From assembly GCF_001412215.1 (NCBI RefSeq), contig NZ_LLWP01000001.1, positions 558,001 to 622,000 of the forward strand: a DNA stretch of 64,000 nucleotides, read 5' to 3'. A model generated the notes under the pieces. The model did no database searches and was not told where the DNA came from. It saw nothing but the letters and a program-made list of their open reading frames with translations. The translations under genes and the position numbers were made by a program. Every line of letters begins with the position of its first letter. Positions within the stretch are counted from its first letter, which is position 1. Shown here piece after piece: positions 1-11,307 of the stretch. Source of the stretch: Pedobacter sp. Hv1. GTDB lineage: Bacteria; Bacteroidota; Bacteroidia; Sphingobacteriales; Sphingobacteriaceae.

Positions 1-876
1 CAAATGAAGATCATTAGATTAACCAAAAATGATAGTCAGGACAACATTGATAAAAAATTAGAAAAAGGAACTTATGATGCTTTAATTAGCGTAGAAAAAA
101 ACCCCAATGGTGTGCCTGCTTATTTCACCAACGTGAAATATACCTCAGCATCTTTAGACAAAGGAAACATCTTAAAATCGGTTTTAAATGAGCTTTCTTA
201 TAATTTAAATACCCAAAATCTAAAACCAACAGTAACAGAAATTAGAGCAAGTACAGTAAGTGGTCGTTTGTACCGCACTATTGATTTTATCTTGCCAGGA
301 CAATTGGGTTTCTCTTTGTTAAGCACTGGGGTATTTGGTACTGCATTTGTGTTTTTTAGCCTGCGTCAGAACCTAGTGATCAAACGTTTTTTTGCTACAC
401 CTGTAAAACGCTCTAGTATTGTGTTGGGCGAAGGTATAGCACGTATCGGCTTTGCTTTATTGGGTGCCTTATTTATTATTTTGATTGGTCATTTTGCTTT
501 TAAATTCACTTTGATCAATGGGGCTTTTACTGTGCTCAATATGTTGGTACTAGCTACCCTTGGCGTAATTGTATTTATGGGATTTGGTTTTGTGGTTTCT
601 GGCATTGCCAAAAGTGAGAGTACAATTCCGCCAATTTCAAACATCATTACCTTACCACAGTTTTTATTATCGGGCACTTTCTTTTCTATAGATGCCTTCC
701 CAACTTGGCTACAGCCCATTAGCAGAGCATTGCCTCTTACCTATTTAAATGATGCCATGCGCAAAGTTGCTTTTGAAGGCGCAAATTTATGGGATGTCAA
801 ACACCAGATATTAATCATGGCAATTTGGGGAGTTGCGATTTATGCCGTAGCCGTTAAAACTTTCAAGTGGGAATAA
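1..876 (+). CDS. ABC-2 type transporter permease, 5' end cut by window
   Basis: This is the C-terminal part of an ABC transporter membrane subunit of the ABC-2 family. The reading frame is open to base 1, so the ATG at base 4 is probably internal and the true start lies upstream. About 95 mostly soluble residues are followed by hydrophobic segments near residues 100-120, 145-170, 175-205, 215-235 and 270-285, with the PxSRALPLTYLNDAMR-like region near residue 240 that is typical of ABC-2 permeases. The family exports drugs, polysaccharides or lipids with a separate ATPase, which would lie upstream out of view. A hairpin follows at 909-938. The substrate cannot be told. Confidence 0.85.
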   Translation, partial: QMKIIRLTKNDSQDNIDKKLEKGTYDALISVEKNPNGVPAYFTNVKYTSASLDKGNILKSVLNELSYNLNTQNLKPTVTEIRASTVSGRLYRTIDFILPGQLGFSLLSTGVFGTAFVFFSLRQNLVIKRFFATPVKRSSIVLGEGIARIGFALLGALFIILIGHFAFKFTLINGAFTVLNMLVLATLGVIVFMGFGFVVSGIAKSESTIPPISNIITLPQFLLSGTFFSIDAFPTWLQPISRALPLTYLNDAMRKVAFEGANLWDVKHQILIMAIWGVAIYAVAVKTFKWE

Positions 877-908
877 TAAAACTATACCAATAGGATATTC
901 AATATTTT

Positions 909-938
909 AGGATGATAGGCAAACTTATCATCCTTTTT
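909..938 (+). terminator. Rho-independent terminator after the ABC-2 permease
   Basis: The inverted repeat AGGATGATA / TATCATCCT (909-917 and 926-934) has an 8-base loop and runs into a T tract. It lies 32 bases after the permease stop. Confidence 0.8.
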
Positions 939-1125
939 TATGCATTTTAACACCAAACAGTAGATAAAACAAATGGGTTAAATTTGACTGTATTCGAGCA
1001 AAAAAGTCCCCAATTCTAAAATACAGTTCAAAACTCAACGCAGACAGTTGCTGACCATTCTTTTTTTGAAAAATTTTGAACAAGATTCCTTCATGTTATC
1101 AGCAAATAAAATAATATATTAGTTT

Positions 1126-1689
1126 ATGAAAAATATTGCAATTATCTCGGCAAGTGTTAGAAATGGCCGAAATAGTCATCGAGTTGCCCTTTATTTCAAG
1201 AATTACTTGACCGAGCACCAATTAGCCGAAGCCCAAATTATTGACCTTAAGGAGTATAATTTCCCAATTTTTGAAGAACGCCTAAGGTTTATTCCCAATC
1301 CAACCGAAGACATGCTTTCGCTTGCAGCAGCAGTAAGCAATGCAGATGGTATTATAGTTGTAACTCCTGAGTACAATGGTGGATATCCAGCGAGTTTAAA
1401 AAATGTAACTGATTTATTGTATGCAGAATGGAAGCGCAAACCCATAGCAATTGCCACAGTTTCTGCTGGCGCATTTGCCGGAACACAGGTAATCACTTCC
1501 TTACAATTTAGCTTATGGAAAATTGGCGCTTTAACCGTGCCTGCTATGTTTCCTGTAGCTACCGTAGAAAAAACATTTGATGAAAATGGACAACCAACGG
1601 ATCAAGAAGGTACAGACAAAAGAGCTGCTGTTTTTATAAACGAACTGATGTGGTGGGTAGAGGCTAAACAAAAAATGGAGACAAAATAA
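1126..1689 (+). CDS. NADPH-dependent FMN reductase family protein
   Basis: A 187-residue flavodoxin-like protein that probably reduces FMN or a quinone with NAD(P)H in the cytoplasm. The N-terminal strand [14 protein letters not shown] carries the phosphate-binding loop of the FMN_red family, and [14 protein letters not shown] near residues 82-95 is the conserved flavin-contacting segment. The length fits single-domain members. The ATG at 1126 directly begins the first beta strand. It stands alone between the permease terminator and aquaporin. The physiological substrate is not evident from sequence. Confidence 0.88.
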   Translation: MKNIAIISASVRNGRNSHRVALYFKNYLTEHQLAEAQIIDLKEYNFPIFEERLRFIPNPTEDMLSLAAAVSNADGIIVVTPEYNGGYPASLKNVTDLLYAEWKRKPIAIATVSAGAFAGTQVITSLQFSLWKIGALTVPAMFPVATVEKTFDENGQPTDQEGTDKRAAVFINELMWWVEAKQKMETK

Positions 1690-1760
1690 GCTGTTCATTT
1701 TATTTTTTTAGCCTATTTATATCATTGCAAATTATCGTAAACTTAAATAAACTAAAAAAA

Positions 1761-2444
1761 ATGAAAAAACTTGTAGCAGAATTTATTGGAACCTTCTGGT
1801 TGGTACTAGGTGGTTGTGGCAGTGCAGTACTGGCTTGTAATTACCCCGGGGCAGGCATTGGCTTTGTTGGTGTTGCCTTGGCTTTTGGCTTAACCGTAGT
1901 TACCATTGCCTATGCATTAGGGCATATTTCTGGAGCTCATTTAAACCCCGCAGTTTCTGTTGGCGCTTGGGTAGCTGGCAGATTAGATACCAAAGATCTT
2001 GTTCCCTACATTATTGCCCAAGTTTTAGGTGGTATTGCAGGTGCAGGTGTGCTTTATGTAATAGCAACAGGTAATGGCAGCAGCATTGGTGGTTTTGCAA
2101 CTAACGGATATGGCGAATTATCTCCTGGCAAGTATAGCATGGTCGCTGCTTTGGTAACTGAAGTGGTTTTAACTTTTATCTTTTTATTGGTTATTTTAGG
2201 TTCAACAGACGAGCGTGCACCAAAAGGTTTTGCAGGTTTAGCCATTGGCCTATGTTTAACGCTTATTCACCTGATTAGTATCCCTGTTACCAATACTTCT
2301 GTAAATCCAGCTCGTAGTACAAGCCAAGCTTTATTTGTAGGTGGCGAAGCGGTAAGTCAGCTGTGGCTATTTTGGGCAGCACCTATTGCTGGGGCTGTTT
2401 TGGCTGGCCTTGTTTATAAATTATTTTTTGCCGAAAAAGCTTAA
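1761..2444 (+). CDS. aqpZ: Aquaporin Z
   Basis: An MIP-family channel of 227 residues, predicted to conduct water through the inner membrane. Both pore half-helix motifs are present, HLNPAVS and SVNPARS, with six hydrophobic segments and the typical [15 protein letters not shown] start. A TTG 36 bases upstream in the same frame would add residues with no family counterpart, so the ATG at 1761 is preferred. Intact NPA/NPA motifs and length fit an AqpZ-type water channel rather than a glycerol facilitator. A strong terminator follows. Confidence 0.94.
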   Translation: MKKLVAEFIGTFWLVLGGCGSAVLACNYPGAGIGFVGVALAFGLTVVTIAYALGHISGAHLNPAVSVGAWVAGRLDTKDLVPYIIAQVLGGIAGAGVLYVIATGNGSSIGGFATNGYGELSPGKYSMVAALVTEVVLTFIFLLVILGSTDERAPKGFAGLAIGLCLTLIHLISIPVTNTSVNPARSTSQALFVGGEAVSQLWLFWAAPIAGAVLAGLVYKLFFAEKA

Positions 2445-2464
2445 TTATTCAACTATATTCTTCG

Positions 2465-2496
2465 AAAGCCATTGTATATTCTACAATGGCTTTTTT
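2465..2496 (+). terminator. Terminator after aqpZ
   Basis: Perfect 12-base stem AAAGCCATTGTA / TACAATGGCTTT with a five-base loop and a run of T. It closes the aqpZ transcript before eno. Confidence 0.9.
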
Positions 2497-2590
2497 AGTA
2501 ACAAATCACATTAAACAGCTTATTTTCAGGCATAAAAATACATTTCTGATAAAAAATAAAGTTATCCATCCTATAATTTAAAAATTATTT

Positions 2591-2598
2591 TAACTTTG
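2591..2598 (+). promoter_or_regulatory. Candidate -7 box for eno
   Basis: TAACTTTG fits the Bacteroidota -7 consensus TAnnTTTG and lies 63 bases before the eno start. I see no clear TTTG at the usual distance upstream, so only half of the promoter is supported. Confidence 0.5.
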
Positions 2599-2610
2599 GA
2601 TACGCCCTAG

Positions 2611-3957
<1,347 letters not shown>

Positions 3958-3973
3958 GCTTCAAATAAGCTGT

Positions 3974-4015
3974 AAAAAAGGCCGCTGAAAATTAAACTTC
4001 CAGCGGCCTTTTTTT
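3974..4015. terminator. Bidirectional terminator between eno and the GH89 gene
   Basis: AAGGCCGCTG and CAGCGGCCTT form a G+C-rich stem flanked by A on the left and T on the right, so it can act on both strands. It overlaps the last codon of the convergent GH89 gene by two bases and serves both transcripts. Confidence 0.93.
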
Positions 4016-6170
4016 ATTTTAAGATTTTAGCAATGAGATTCTTTAATTCCTTCTCACTTATTTTTTTGGATTTAAACAAATCTTTACGTTCCGACCAATC
4101 TTTCTCCATTTTAAAATAATCTGGAACTTTTACTTCTTTCCCAGCCATCACATCCAATTGATAGCTGACAAAACTTTTCCATCGATCTAGATACAAAGAG
4201 CCTAAGAGTCCACTCCATTCCTTATGGGCATATTCATGCAAATCAGTTTTCGGGTTTGTATCCGGCCCCCAATAAGTAATCTGAATCTTTGCATTTTTTA
4301 GCGCCAAGGCCTTATCGCTAGTTGACTTACCAAAATCTGAAGCTTGCTGTAGCCATCGGTTCAAAGAAAAATAACGGCTTGAACTGAGCAGGGAATCTTG
4401 CATCAGGATCATTTCTTCAAATTTCTGGCTTTCGGTTTTAAAAGCAATAGGATCTTTTTTGATTAGGGCATCCATCATTTTGGTATATACAACATCGCCC
4501 TCGTTGGTCAATACCTGCCGTACAAAATCAATCTTGTCAACCTCATAAGTTTCAACCCCTTTAAACTCATTTGAGGCAGCTGCAAATAGCTGCACTGCTT
4601 GCTTAAATGCAACTACACTATAATCTCTTTTTCTCGTACCCCACGAGGACACCGAAAGGATAGTGGTAGCTGGACGAGCACAAAATATAGATTCTGGTGA
4701 ACCTTCCTGATAATCCTTAGGACTACTATATACTGTTTCCAGCAAAATTTTCCAGGCCTTATTTGTATTTTCAGTGGTTTTACCATAACGATATTCTTGA
4801 TATCCTGTAATCCAATTTTGTAGGTTTACATGTTTGTCATGCCACCCCAATTCCAACATCAGGTCGTATGCAACAGGGTTATTGTTAATGCCTTCAGGTA
4901 TAATCCCCACACCAGCCAGGTAAACACCATAAGTACTGTTTTTTGCCTTATACACCTCATCAGCGAAACGTTGAAGCTTACCATAAAGCCCATTTTTTTC
5001 GCCAAAATTACTCACATTACTCCAGATAAAAGGAGTACCATTATAGGCATTTCGTTTTTCCCAATTATTGGTGTTTTCTCCAAATAGCTCAATAACCAGC
5101 GTTTTAGTTTTATCAACACCTTTAAGTAGTGCTTCTGAGGGATTTTCTCCCCAACCTTGCAACACCCAGGTACTTCCAGGAAAGTTTTTTTGCATACTTT
5201 TTTGGATACCTGAAGCTGCCGCAGTTACATCTATACCTTTTGTAGATCCGCCTTCGTGAAATGGATCACCACCAAAATAACGTAAGTCCTCACCATACAG
5301 TTTTTTAATCTCTGAATAATAGATATCGGCCATTTCGGCAAATACAGGATCTCTTGGAACCAAGAAATCAGGCCGAGAAAAGCCTTGCCATTTTCCCTGT
5401 TTAATAATTTCGGCCTTTACCTCATCACCAAATGAGGTCGGTACCACTCCATAGAAGCCATGTATCAATGGCTCTATGCCCAACTCATGCATCCGATTTA
5501 TAATTTTTTTCTGAAGAACTACTTGCTGATCGATCATGGCTTGACTAACTGGGCCACCCCAACCCTCGAGGTTTCCCATCAATAAAAAAGCAGTAAATGC
5601 TGGCCCACAAATAAATTCAGCTATTTTCTGATCACTGTAACCCATTTTTCTCAAGGTATTCTGCCAAACCGCTTCCATACCTACAGGAGCGAGCATTAAA
5701 TTAACCCCACTTAAGGCCATCCAATCTAGTTCGCGTTGCCAGTCTTCCCAACGGTAAAAGCTCATGGTGTAACTGATGGTACAATAGTTTAGCGCATAGC
5801 GATGTTTATAGGGCGACACAATCCTTACCTTCTCCTTAATTTGAGGTAGTATGCTAGGAGCAGTATGATCGCCCATATGAGAAATACTCCTCTTACAATA
5901 ATATTTAAGGTACCAACCCAGACCTTGAGCAGCAGCATTTGCGTTAGATGCAGCAATATTAACCTGATTACTGCTGGTAGAAAGTTCAAAAACATCTTTA
6001 CCATCGCTGCCCGATAGTTTGCTAAATTTTAATGAACTCACAAGCCAAGGAAAATGCCGACCTGCAATCTCTTTTACTGGCTGATATTCTTCTGCCTTTG
6101 ATGAATAATTACATAATATAACCAAACCTATAACAAAGAACAATTGTGACAGTTGTTTTATTGAATACAT
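4014..6170 (-). CDS. Alpha-N-acetylglucosaminidase, GH89 (NAGLU) family
   Basis: A 718-residue exported hydrolase that should release terminal alpha-linked N-acetylglucosamine, as in heparan-type or mucin-type glycans. An N-terminal hydrophobic signal is followed by the NAGLU N-terminal, TIM-barrel and C-terminal helical regions. LLMGNLEGWGGP near residue 196 and FIWSNVSNFG near 381 are family hallmarks. By alignment in my head with human NAGLU, E306 (in DPFHEGG) should be the acid/base and E365 (in ELFGENT) the nucleophile. It is the last gene of locus 1, 92 bases after susD, behind a hairpin. It is the only enzyme in the locus. Family assignment is firm; the natural substrate is inferred. 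Confidence 0.93.
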   Translation of the reverse strand: MYSIKQLSQLFFVIGLVILCNYSSKAEEYQPVKEIAGRHFPWLVSSLKFSKLSGSDGKDVFELSTSSNQVNIAASNANAAAQGLGWYLKYYCKRSISHMGDHTAPSILPQIKEKVRIVSPYKHRYALNYCTISYTMSFYRWEDWQRELDWMALSGVNLMLAPVGMEAVWQNTLRKMGYSDQKIAEFICGPAFTAFLLMGNLEGWGGPVSQAMIDQQVVLQKKIINRMHELGIEPLIHGFYGVVPTSFGDEVKAEIIKQGKWQGFSRPDFLVPRDPVFAEMADIYYSEIKKLYGEDLRYFGGDPFHEGGSTKGIDVTAAASGIQKSMQKNFPGSTWVLQGWGENPSEALLKGVDKTKTLVIELFGENTNNWEKRNAYNGTPFIWSNVSNFGEKNGLYGKLQRFADEVYKAKNSTYGVYLAGVGIIPEGINNNPVAYDLMLELGWHDKHVNLQNWITGYQEYRYGKTTENTNKAWKILLETVYSSPKDYQEGSPESIFCARPATTILSVSSWGTRKRDYSVVAFKQAVQLFAAASNEFKGVETYEVDKIDFVRQVLTNEGDVVYTKMMDALIKKDPIAFKTESQKFEEMILMQDSLLSSSRYFSLNRWLQQASDFGKSTSDKALALKNAKIQITYWGPDTNPKTDLHEYAHKEWSGLLGSLYLDRWKSFVSYQLDVMAGKEVKVPDYFKMEKDWSERKDLFKSKKISEKELKNLIAKILK

Positions 6171-6212
6171 ATTAAATTAATAAATAAAAATATCGGCTTG
6201 TGCTAAAAACAA

Positions 6213-6239
6213 GATAGGATAGCCTTTCGCTATCCTATC
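6213..6239 (-). terminator. Hairpin between susD and the GH89 gene of locus 1
   Basis: Perfect 11-base stem GATAGGATAGC / GCTATCCTATC with a five-base loop. On the minus strand it is followed by TTGTTTTT, so it could partly terminate transcription or protect the susCD message, lowering GH89 expression relative to susCD. Confidence 0.65.
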
Positions 6240-6261
6240 GTTAAAAAATAATATAAAACCT

Positions 6262-7905
6262 TTACCAGCCTTCGGTTTGCTTAAATCCAGGATTTTTGCC
6301 TACCAGTTTATCAATTTCTGGCTGTGGTATTGGCATAAAATAATGCTTTCTAGGATCAAAGGTTCGCTTTTGCATTTCAAAATAGGTAAAAGTTGTATCG
6401 GTAGGGTTGGTTGCCGAGAGCGTGTAATTTACTCCATATACTGGCTTGTTATCTACTACCTCTGCAATTTTCCAGCGTCTTACATCCCAGAAACGATGGC
6501 CTTCAAAAGCAAGTTCAATACGACGTTCTTGTCTCATCGCATCACGCATCTGATCTTTGCTTAAGCCTGCTGGGATATCAGGCATCCCTGCACGTTTGCG
6601 AATGGCATTGATGGCTGCATATACGGTACCGTCTGGTCCTGCTACTTCATTCTGTGCTTCTGCATAGTTCAGGTAAAGCTCACCAGTACGATAGATAGAG
6701 AATGCCTTTGTTACCCCTCCTGTATTATTGTTCAGATTCAAACTTTCTGTCAAGTATTTCCTCCACCAATAATGAGTACCCGGCTGAATGGTACTGGGGC
6801 GATCCTGTCCATAAATATTAATGGTCCTGCCCTTCCATCTCGCACCCGGGTAGAGTACCGTTGCGTTAAGTCTGGGGTCGCGGTTGGTGTAGGGATGCTT
6901 TGGGTCCCAACCAGAGGCCGGATCGGTAATCGGGAGACCGTTCTTCATCTGGTAGGCATCTACAAAACTCTGTACAGGCCCACAATTTGACCAGCCAGCA
7001 TGGCCTAGTGTTTGCATTACCTGGTCAATACCATCAACGGCACCCGTACCTATATTTCGGCCCCAGATACATTCTGAATTGGCATATTTCAAGAACGCAT
7101 CAGCATAGTTAGGCTCCAACACATATCCTTCAGCAAGGGCCATATCCAATGCCTCTTTAGAAGCCTGGGCTGCCTTTTGCCATCTGGCCTGATCATTAGC
7201 GGGATTAAGCAAAGGGCTTGCATAATACAGGTAAAGCCTCGATTTGATGGCCAAACCAATGGTTTTGGTTACCCTACCCCATAAACCGGCGCTGTGTTTA
7301 GGTGGCAATAGGGCCATACCCGCATCTAGATCTTTGATGATAAAATCCATCACTTCTGCATATTCGCTTCGTTTCAAGAATACAGCATCGCCATCGGTAG
7401 CGGGCGAAAGCGGCTGATCCATTAAAGGGATCTTGCCCCAACCCCTAAACAGTATAGAATGGTAAAAGCCACGTAATAGTAAAGCTTCGCCTTTCATACG
7501 GGCCTTTCGACCCGGAACATTTGGGTCTTCTGGTATTTTATCAAAATTGGTCAAGAAGATATTGATTGCCCTGATGCGGCTATATGTATTGCCCCATTCG
7601 TCAGATACCGGCAAGAAATTACTTGGGTTCCAGGCCCCTGTATTGAACAGAATGGCTCCGTCTGACCATAGCTGATAGGCCTCATCAGTCATAGCTGCAC
7701 TGACATAAGCATGCCCAGCACCATACCTCCAGGTTGGAATTCCAGAATAGGTGTTATTTAAAAAGCCCTCGGCATTATCGATATTCCCAAACACCTCACT
7801 TTCATTGATGAAATCGCTTGGCACCCTATCCAGGAAACTTTTTTTGCAGGATACCGTACTTACAATTAGTAGTACGGCAAAAATTTTATATATGTATGTT
7901 TTCAT
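6262..7905 (-). CDS. SusD/RagB-family glycan-binding lipoprotein, locus 1
   Basis: A 547-residue outer-membrane surface lipoprotein that binds ligand and closes over the SusC channel. The lipobox VSC places the lipidated Cys at residue 20, after a short signal sequence. SusD-like N-terminal and RagB/SusD C-terminal regions are recognisable, with RAINIF and YYASPLLNP in the TPR-like core and the conserved end AFEGHRFWDVRRWK plus the PIPQPEID tail. It starts 20 bases after susC, in the usual susC-susD order. G+C is locally high (36 of 60 bases in 6841-6900 by hand), unlike most neighbours. Confidence 0.95.
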   Translation of the reverse strand: MKTYIYKIFAVLLIVSTVSCKKSFLDRVPSDFINESEVFGNIDNAEGFLNNTYSGIPTWRYGAGHAYVSAAMTDEAYQLWSDGAILFNTGAWNPSNFLPVSDEWGNTYSRIRAINIFLTNFDKIPEDPNVPGRKARMKGEALLLRGFYHSILFRGWGKIPLMDQPLSPATDGDAVFLKRSEYAEVMDFIIKDLDAGMALLPPKHSAGLWGRVTKTIGLAIKSRLYLYYASPLLNPANDQARWQKAAQASKEALDMALAEGYVLEPNYADAFLKYANSECIWGRNIGTGAVDGIDQVMQTLGHAGWSNCGPVQSFVDAYQMKNGLPITDPASGWDPKHPYTNRDPRLNATVLYPGARWKGRTINIYGQDRPSTIQPGTHYWWRKYLTESLNLNNNTGGVTKAFSIYRTGELYLNYAEAQNEVAGPDGTVYAAINAIRKRAGMPDIPAGLSKDQMRDAMRQERRIELAFEGHRFWDVRRWKIAEVVDNKPVYGVNYTLSATNPTDTTFTYFEMQKRTFDPRKHYFMPIPQPEIDKLVGKNPGFKQTEGW

Positions 7906-7925
7906 TATTGAAAGTTTAAATACTA

Positions 7926-10900
7926 TTAAAAACTCATGGTAAGACCAACGTTATACACTTTCATGGTGGGGTAAAGGGCTGTTCCATTAGCGGTTTGTTC
8001 AGGATCGTAATCCTTGTATGGCAATTTATCCCAGGTAAACAGGTTCAACCCATTGGCAAATACCCTCAACGTGCTTAGTTTTAATCTACTTAGCAATTTC
8101 GAAGGTAAAGTATAACCCAACTCCATATTCTTGAGTTTTAAATAATCAGAACTGTAAATAAAGTAGGTGCTTAACTGATTATTGTTCGCACCAGAGGTAA
8201 AGGTGTAATGTGTAGCAGGATAGGTAGCCGTTGCAGCCGTTGCAGGTGTCCATACATCAGTTAAACGTGCAGGCCCTAAGTAAGGCACATTGGTTTTACC
8301 TCCTAACGATCCCTGAAACAATATACTGAAATCAATGCCTTTCCATGAAGCGCCAATAGATGCTCCTATGGTATTGTAAGGAAAATTATTTGCCTGAATG
8401 GCCATACGGTCATTTTCATTGATCACATTATCACCGTTCAGGTCACGGTAGCGAATATCGCCAGGAATTACCCTGGCCGCAAAACTCTGACGTGGGGCTG
8501 CATCGATTTCGGCCTGACTCTGGAATAAACCCATGGCTTGATAGCCCAATTGATAACCTACAGGTAAACCGGTTAGCGCTTGGTAAGGGTAGGCTAGATT
8601 AGGTTCATCGCGGGCCAGTACTTTATTTTTGTTATAAGTCCAGTTTACATAGCCAAAAAGATTTACCGCCCTAACTTTGGTATTGAAATTCAATGCCGCT
8701 TCAAAGCCTTTATTTTCCACCTCACCCACATTAATGGCAGCTAATCCAGCAATACCAAGATAAGTAGGAATGGTTTGCGGAGTGGTTAGAATGTTAGTGC
8801 GGTTTTCCTGAAAAATATCCACATCCAATTTCAGTGCGTTGTTAAGAAAAGCCGTTTCCAGACCAATGTTCATTTTTCGGGATTTTTCCCAGGTTACATT
8901 GGGGTTACCAGTACGGTTCACGTTATACCCACCATATCCTGTTGGAGTACTCCCAAAAATAAAACCACCACCACGTGCATAATCTGAAATGAACAACCAG
9001 CGGGCACCGCCAATGTTATCATTACCCACATAGCCAAATGAACCCCTAATTTTGAGGTAATTCATTGTTTTAACCTTGTACCACGGTTCGGCCGATACTA
9101 CCCAACCAGCTGATACGGATGGGAAGAAGCCATAGCGTTTGCCCTTAGGAAAATTCTCTGACCCATTGTAGCCCATGTTGAAATTGAAAAGATACTTCGA
9201 ATCATAGTTATAACTTGTACTGGCTACAAAACCTTCGTATACCCTAGGTAAATTACCCGTAACTGAGGTGTAAGTTCGGTTAAACAACAACATCCCAGAA
9301 AAATTGTTCTTTTTAAACGAACGGTCGTACTGTAACCTCAAGTTATAATAAAAATAGCGGGTTGCAGAAGTACCTGAACTTGCAGCTAGCGAAGTTTGCT
9401 GGCTAAATGGCGTATAGGTTTCTACACCTGTTACAGGATCTTTACGGTAACGAAATGCGGTAAAAGTCTGCGTTTGTCCATAGTTGATTGCCCCATAATT
9501 TTCAAAAGTATACAGCCCTCTTGCGCTTAAGCCCTTGGTTAAAACGTCAAGCTTATGGGTTACTTCTATCGTACCATTGGTACTGTTCCAGAAATTATCG
9601 TAATAGCCACTTTCTGTAAGTGCACCCAATGGATTTCGGGTATCGGGAGCTATGATACGCCCTGCAGCATAAGTACCATTGGGGTTATAAACCGGGGTAG
9701 TATAGGGTTCCATCAGGTTTACGTGACTGAACAAACCCGCATAACCCAAACCAGGTCCGGTTCGTTGCTCAATTCTTGAGGCCAAGTCGAGCCTAACATT
9801 CATCATATCTGTTGCAGTAATGTCAATGTTCGACCTGAAGTTGTACCTGTCGTATTTCTGGCGAATGCCGTATTTGTTGTTATCTGCGCCCTTAAATAAT
9901 GCCCCCTGGTTCAGGTAGCCCAATGACACAAAATACTTTACACTGTTGTTTCCACCACTCATGTTTGCATTATACTGCTGTTGAGGTGTACTATCATCAA
10001 AAATTACATCGTACCAGTTTACATTTGGATAGGTAAAGGGGTCTTCCTGAGTCCTGAATAATTCGACCTCTCTTGGGGTCCAAATGGCAGCATTTCCATC
10101 ATTCAACGAACCCTCGTTGTCTAACATTGCCTTCTGGTAACTGCTAAAACGCTCTTGTAAGCGCTGCGGCGTTTGCAAGCCATATTGGGCATTAAATTGG
10201 ATGTTGGTTTTGCCAAGCTTACCGCGTTTGGTAGTTACCAGAATTACCCCATTGGCTCCTTGTATGCCATATAAAGAGGTAGCTGCGGCATCTTTTAAGA
10301 TACTAATTGAGGCTACTTCATTCACATCAATTTCTCCAAAATCGGCATCACCACGTGGCAAACCATCTATTACTACCAAGGGGCTACGGCTGGCACCATA
10401 CGTACCAATACCCCGAATGAAAATGGCTGAAGCATCACTACCGGGAATACCAGAAGATTGTATGGTAGTTAACCCGGGTAATCTTCCAGCTAGAGCATTA
10501 CTTAAATTAGATACCGGACTTTGCTTCAAATCTTTGGTTTGAACGGTAGCGATAGAGGCCGTCAAACTCACTTTCTTCTGGGTTTGTCCAAATCCTGTAA
10601 CTACCACTTCATTTAAGCTGCCTGCTTCGGCAACCAGTTGGATCAGCATTTCAGAACCTGTAACCGCTTTTACCTCTTGTGCAACATAACTGACATAAGA
10701 CACCTGTAATATGGCACCTTCTGGTACATTTTTCAGTACAAACTCTCCATTGGATCCAGTCATCACTCGTGTTTCTGTACCTTTTACTTTTACAGTAGCT
10801 CCGAACATTCCTTCGCCTTTTTCGTCTATTACACGTCCTTTGACATCAAAAACTATTTTTTTTAAAATTTCACCTTTATCAGCTGTAGCTTTTTTATCTT

Positions 10901-11249
10901 GTACAATAATGGTCGAAGCTGCAATTTCGAAGGCCAGCGGTTGATCTTTAAAACATTGCTTTAAAACTTCCAGAAGTGGAGCATCCTTTACATTTATGGT
11001 AACTGATTTTGCTTTCTCCATTAGATCAGCATTAAAAAACAGGTCGTATCCACTTTGGGCACCAATCTTATTCAGTACATGCTCTAGTGAAATGTTTTTT
11101 TCGTTTATGGTGATCTTTCTTTGTGCATAACTTGAAGCTCCTACCTGTAGGCAAAGAGAAAGCAACAATATTGTTGTTAGCTTCATTGTTAGCACAATTT
11201 TATTTTTCATACAGGTGGCCCTGTACGATTTAAAATCGTAAAATTTCAT
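7926..11249 (-). CDS. SusC/RagA TonB-dependent receptor with STN signalling domain, locus 1
   Basis: An 1107-residue outer-membrane transporter that imports glycan fragments with energy from TonB. After the signal region there is an STN (secretin/TonB short N-terminal) domain at about residues 50-115, a carboxypeptidase-regulatory-like beta-sandwich at about 135-210, a plug domain with TTKRG at the usual SusC position, and a barrel ending in VGLTMSF. The STN domain means it can signal through the FecR protein encoded upstream. The start MKFY is shared with the second SusC in the window, which supports this ATG. Some members begin at internal methionines near residue 14 or 22. Confidence 0.95.
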   Translation of the reverse strand: MKFYDFKSYRATCMKNKIVLTMKLTTILLLSLCLQVGASSYAQRKITINEKNISLEHVLNKIGAQSGYDLFFNADLMEKAKSVTINVKDAPLLEVLKQCFKDQPLAFEIAASTIIVQDKKATADKGEILKKIVFDVKGRVIDEKGEGMFGATVKVKGTETRVMTGSNGEFVLKNVPEGAILQVSYVSYVAQEVKAVTGSEMLIQLVAEAGSLNEVVVTGFGQTQKKVSLTASIATVQTKDLKQSPVSNLSNALAGRLPGLTTIQSSGIPGSDASAIFIRGIGTYGASRSPLVVIDGLPRGDADFGEIDVNEVASISILKDAAATSLYGIQGANGVILVTTKRGKLGKTNIQFNAQYGLQTPQRLQERFSSYQKAMLDNEGSLNDGNAAIWTPREVELFRTQEDPFTYPNVNWYDVIFDDSTPQQQYNANMSGGNNSVKYFVSLGYLNQGALFKGADNNKYGIRQKYDRYNFRSNIDITATDMMNVRLDLASRIEQRTGPGLGYAGLFSHVNLMEPYTTPVYNPNGTYAAGRIIAPDTRNPLGALTESGYYDNFWNSTNGTIEVTHKLDVLTKGLSARGLYTFENYGAINYGQTQTFTAFRYRKDPVTGVETYTPFSQQTSLAASSGTSATRYFYYNLRLQYDRSFKKNNFSGMLLFNRTYTSVTGNLPRVYEGFVASTSYNYDSKYLFNFNMGYNGSENFPKGKRYGFFPSVSAGWVVSAEPWYKVKTMNYLKIRGSFGYVGNDNIGGARWLFISDYARGGGFIFGSTPTGYGGYNVNRTGNPNVTWEKSRKMNIGLETAFLNNALKLDVDIFQENRTNILTTPQTIPTYLGIAGLAAINVGEVENKGFEAALNFNTKVRAVNLFGYVNWTYNKNKVLARDEPNLAYPYQALTGLPVGYQLGYQAMGLFQSQAEIDAAPRQSFAARVIPGDIRYRDLNGDNVINENDRMAIQANNFPYNTIGASIGASWKGIDFSILFQGSLGGKTNVPYLGPARLTDVWTPATAATATYPATHYTFTSGANNNQLSTYFIYSSDYLKLKNMELGYTLPSKLLSRLKLSTLRVFANGLNLFTWDKLPYKDYDPEQTANGTALYPTMKVYNVGLTMSF

Positions 11250-11307
11250 ACATTTGGTCTGTTTAGGTTTATCGACGATCTAATACTAGATCTATCGATT
11301 TAGTTAA

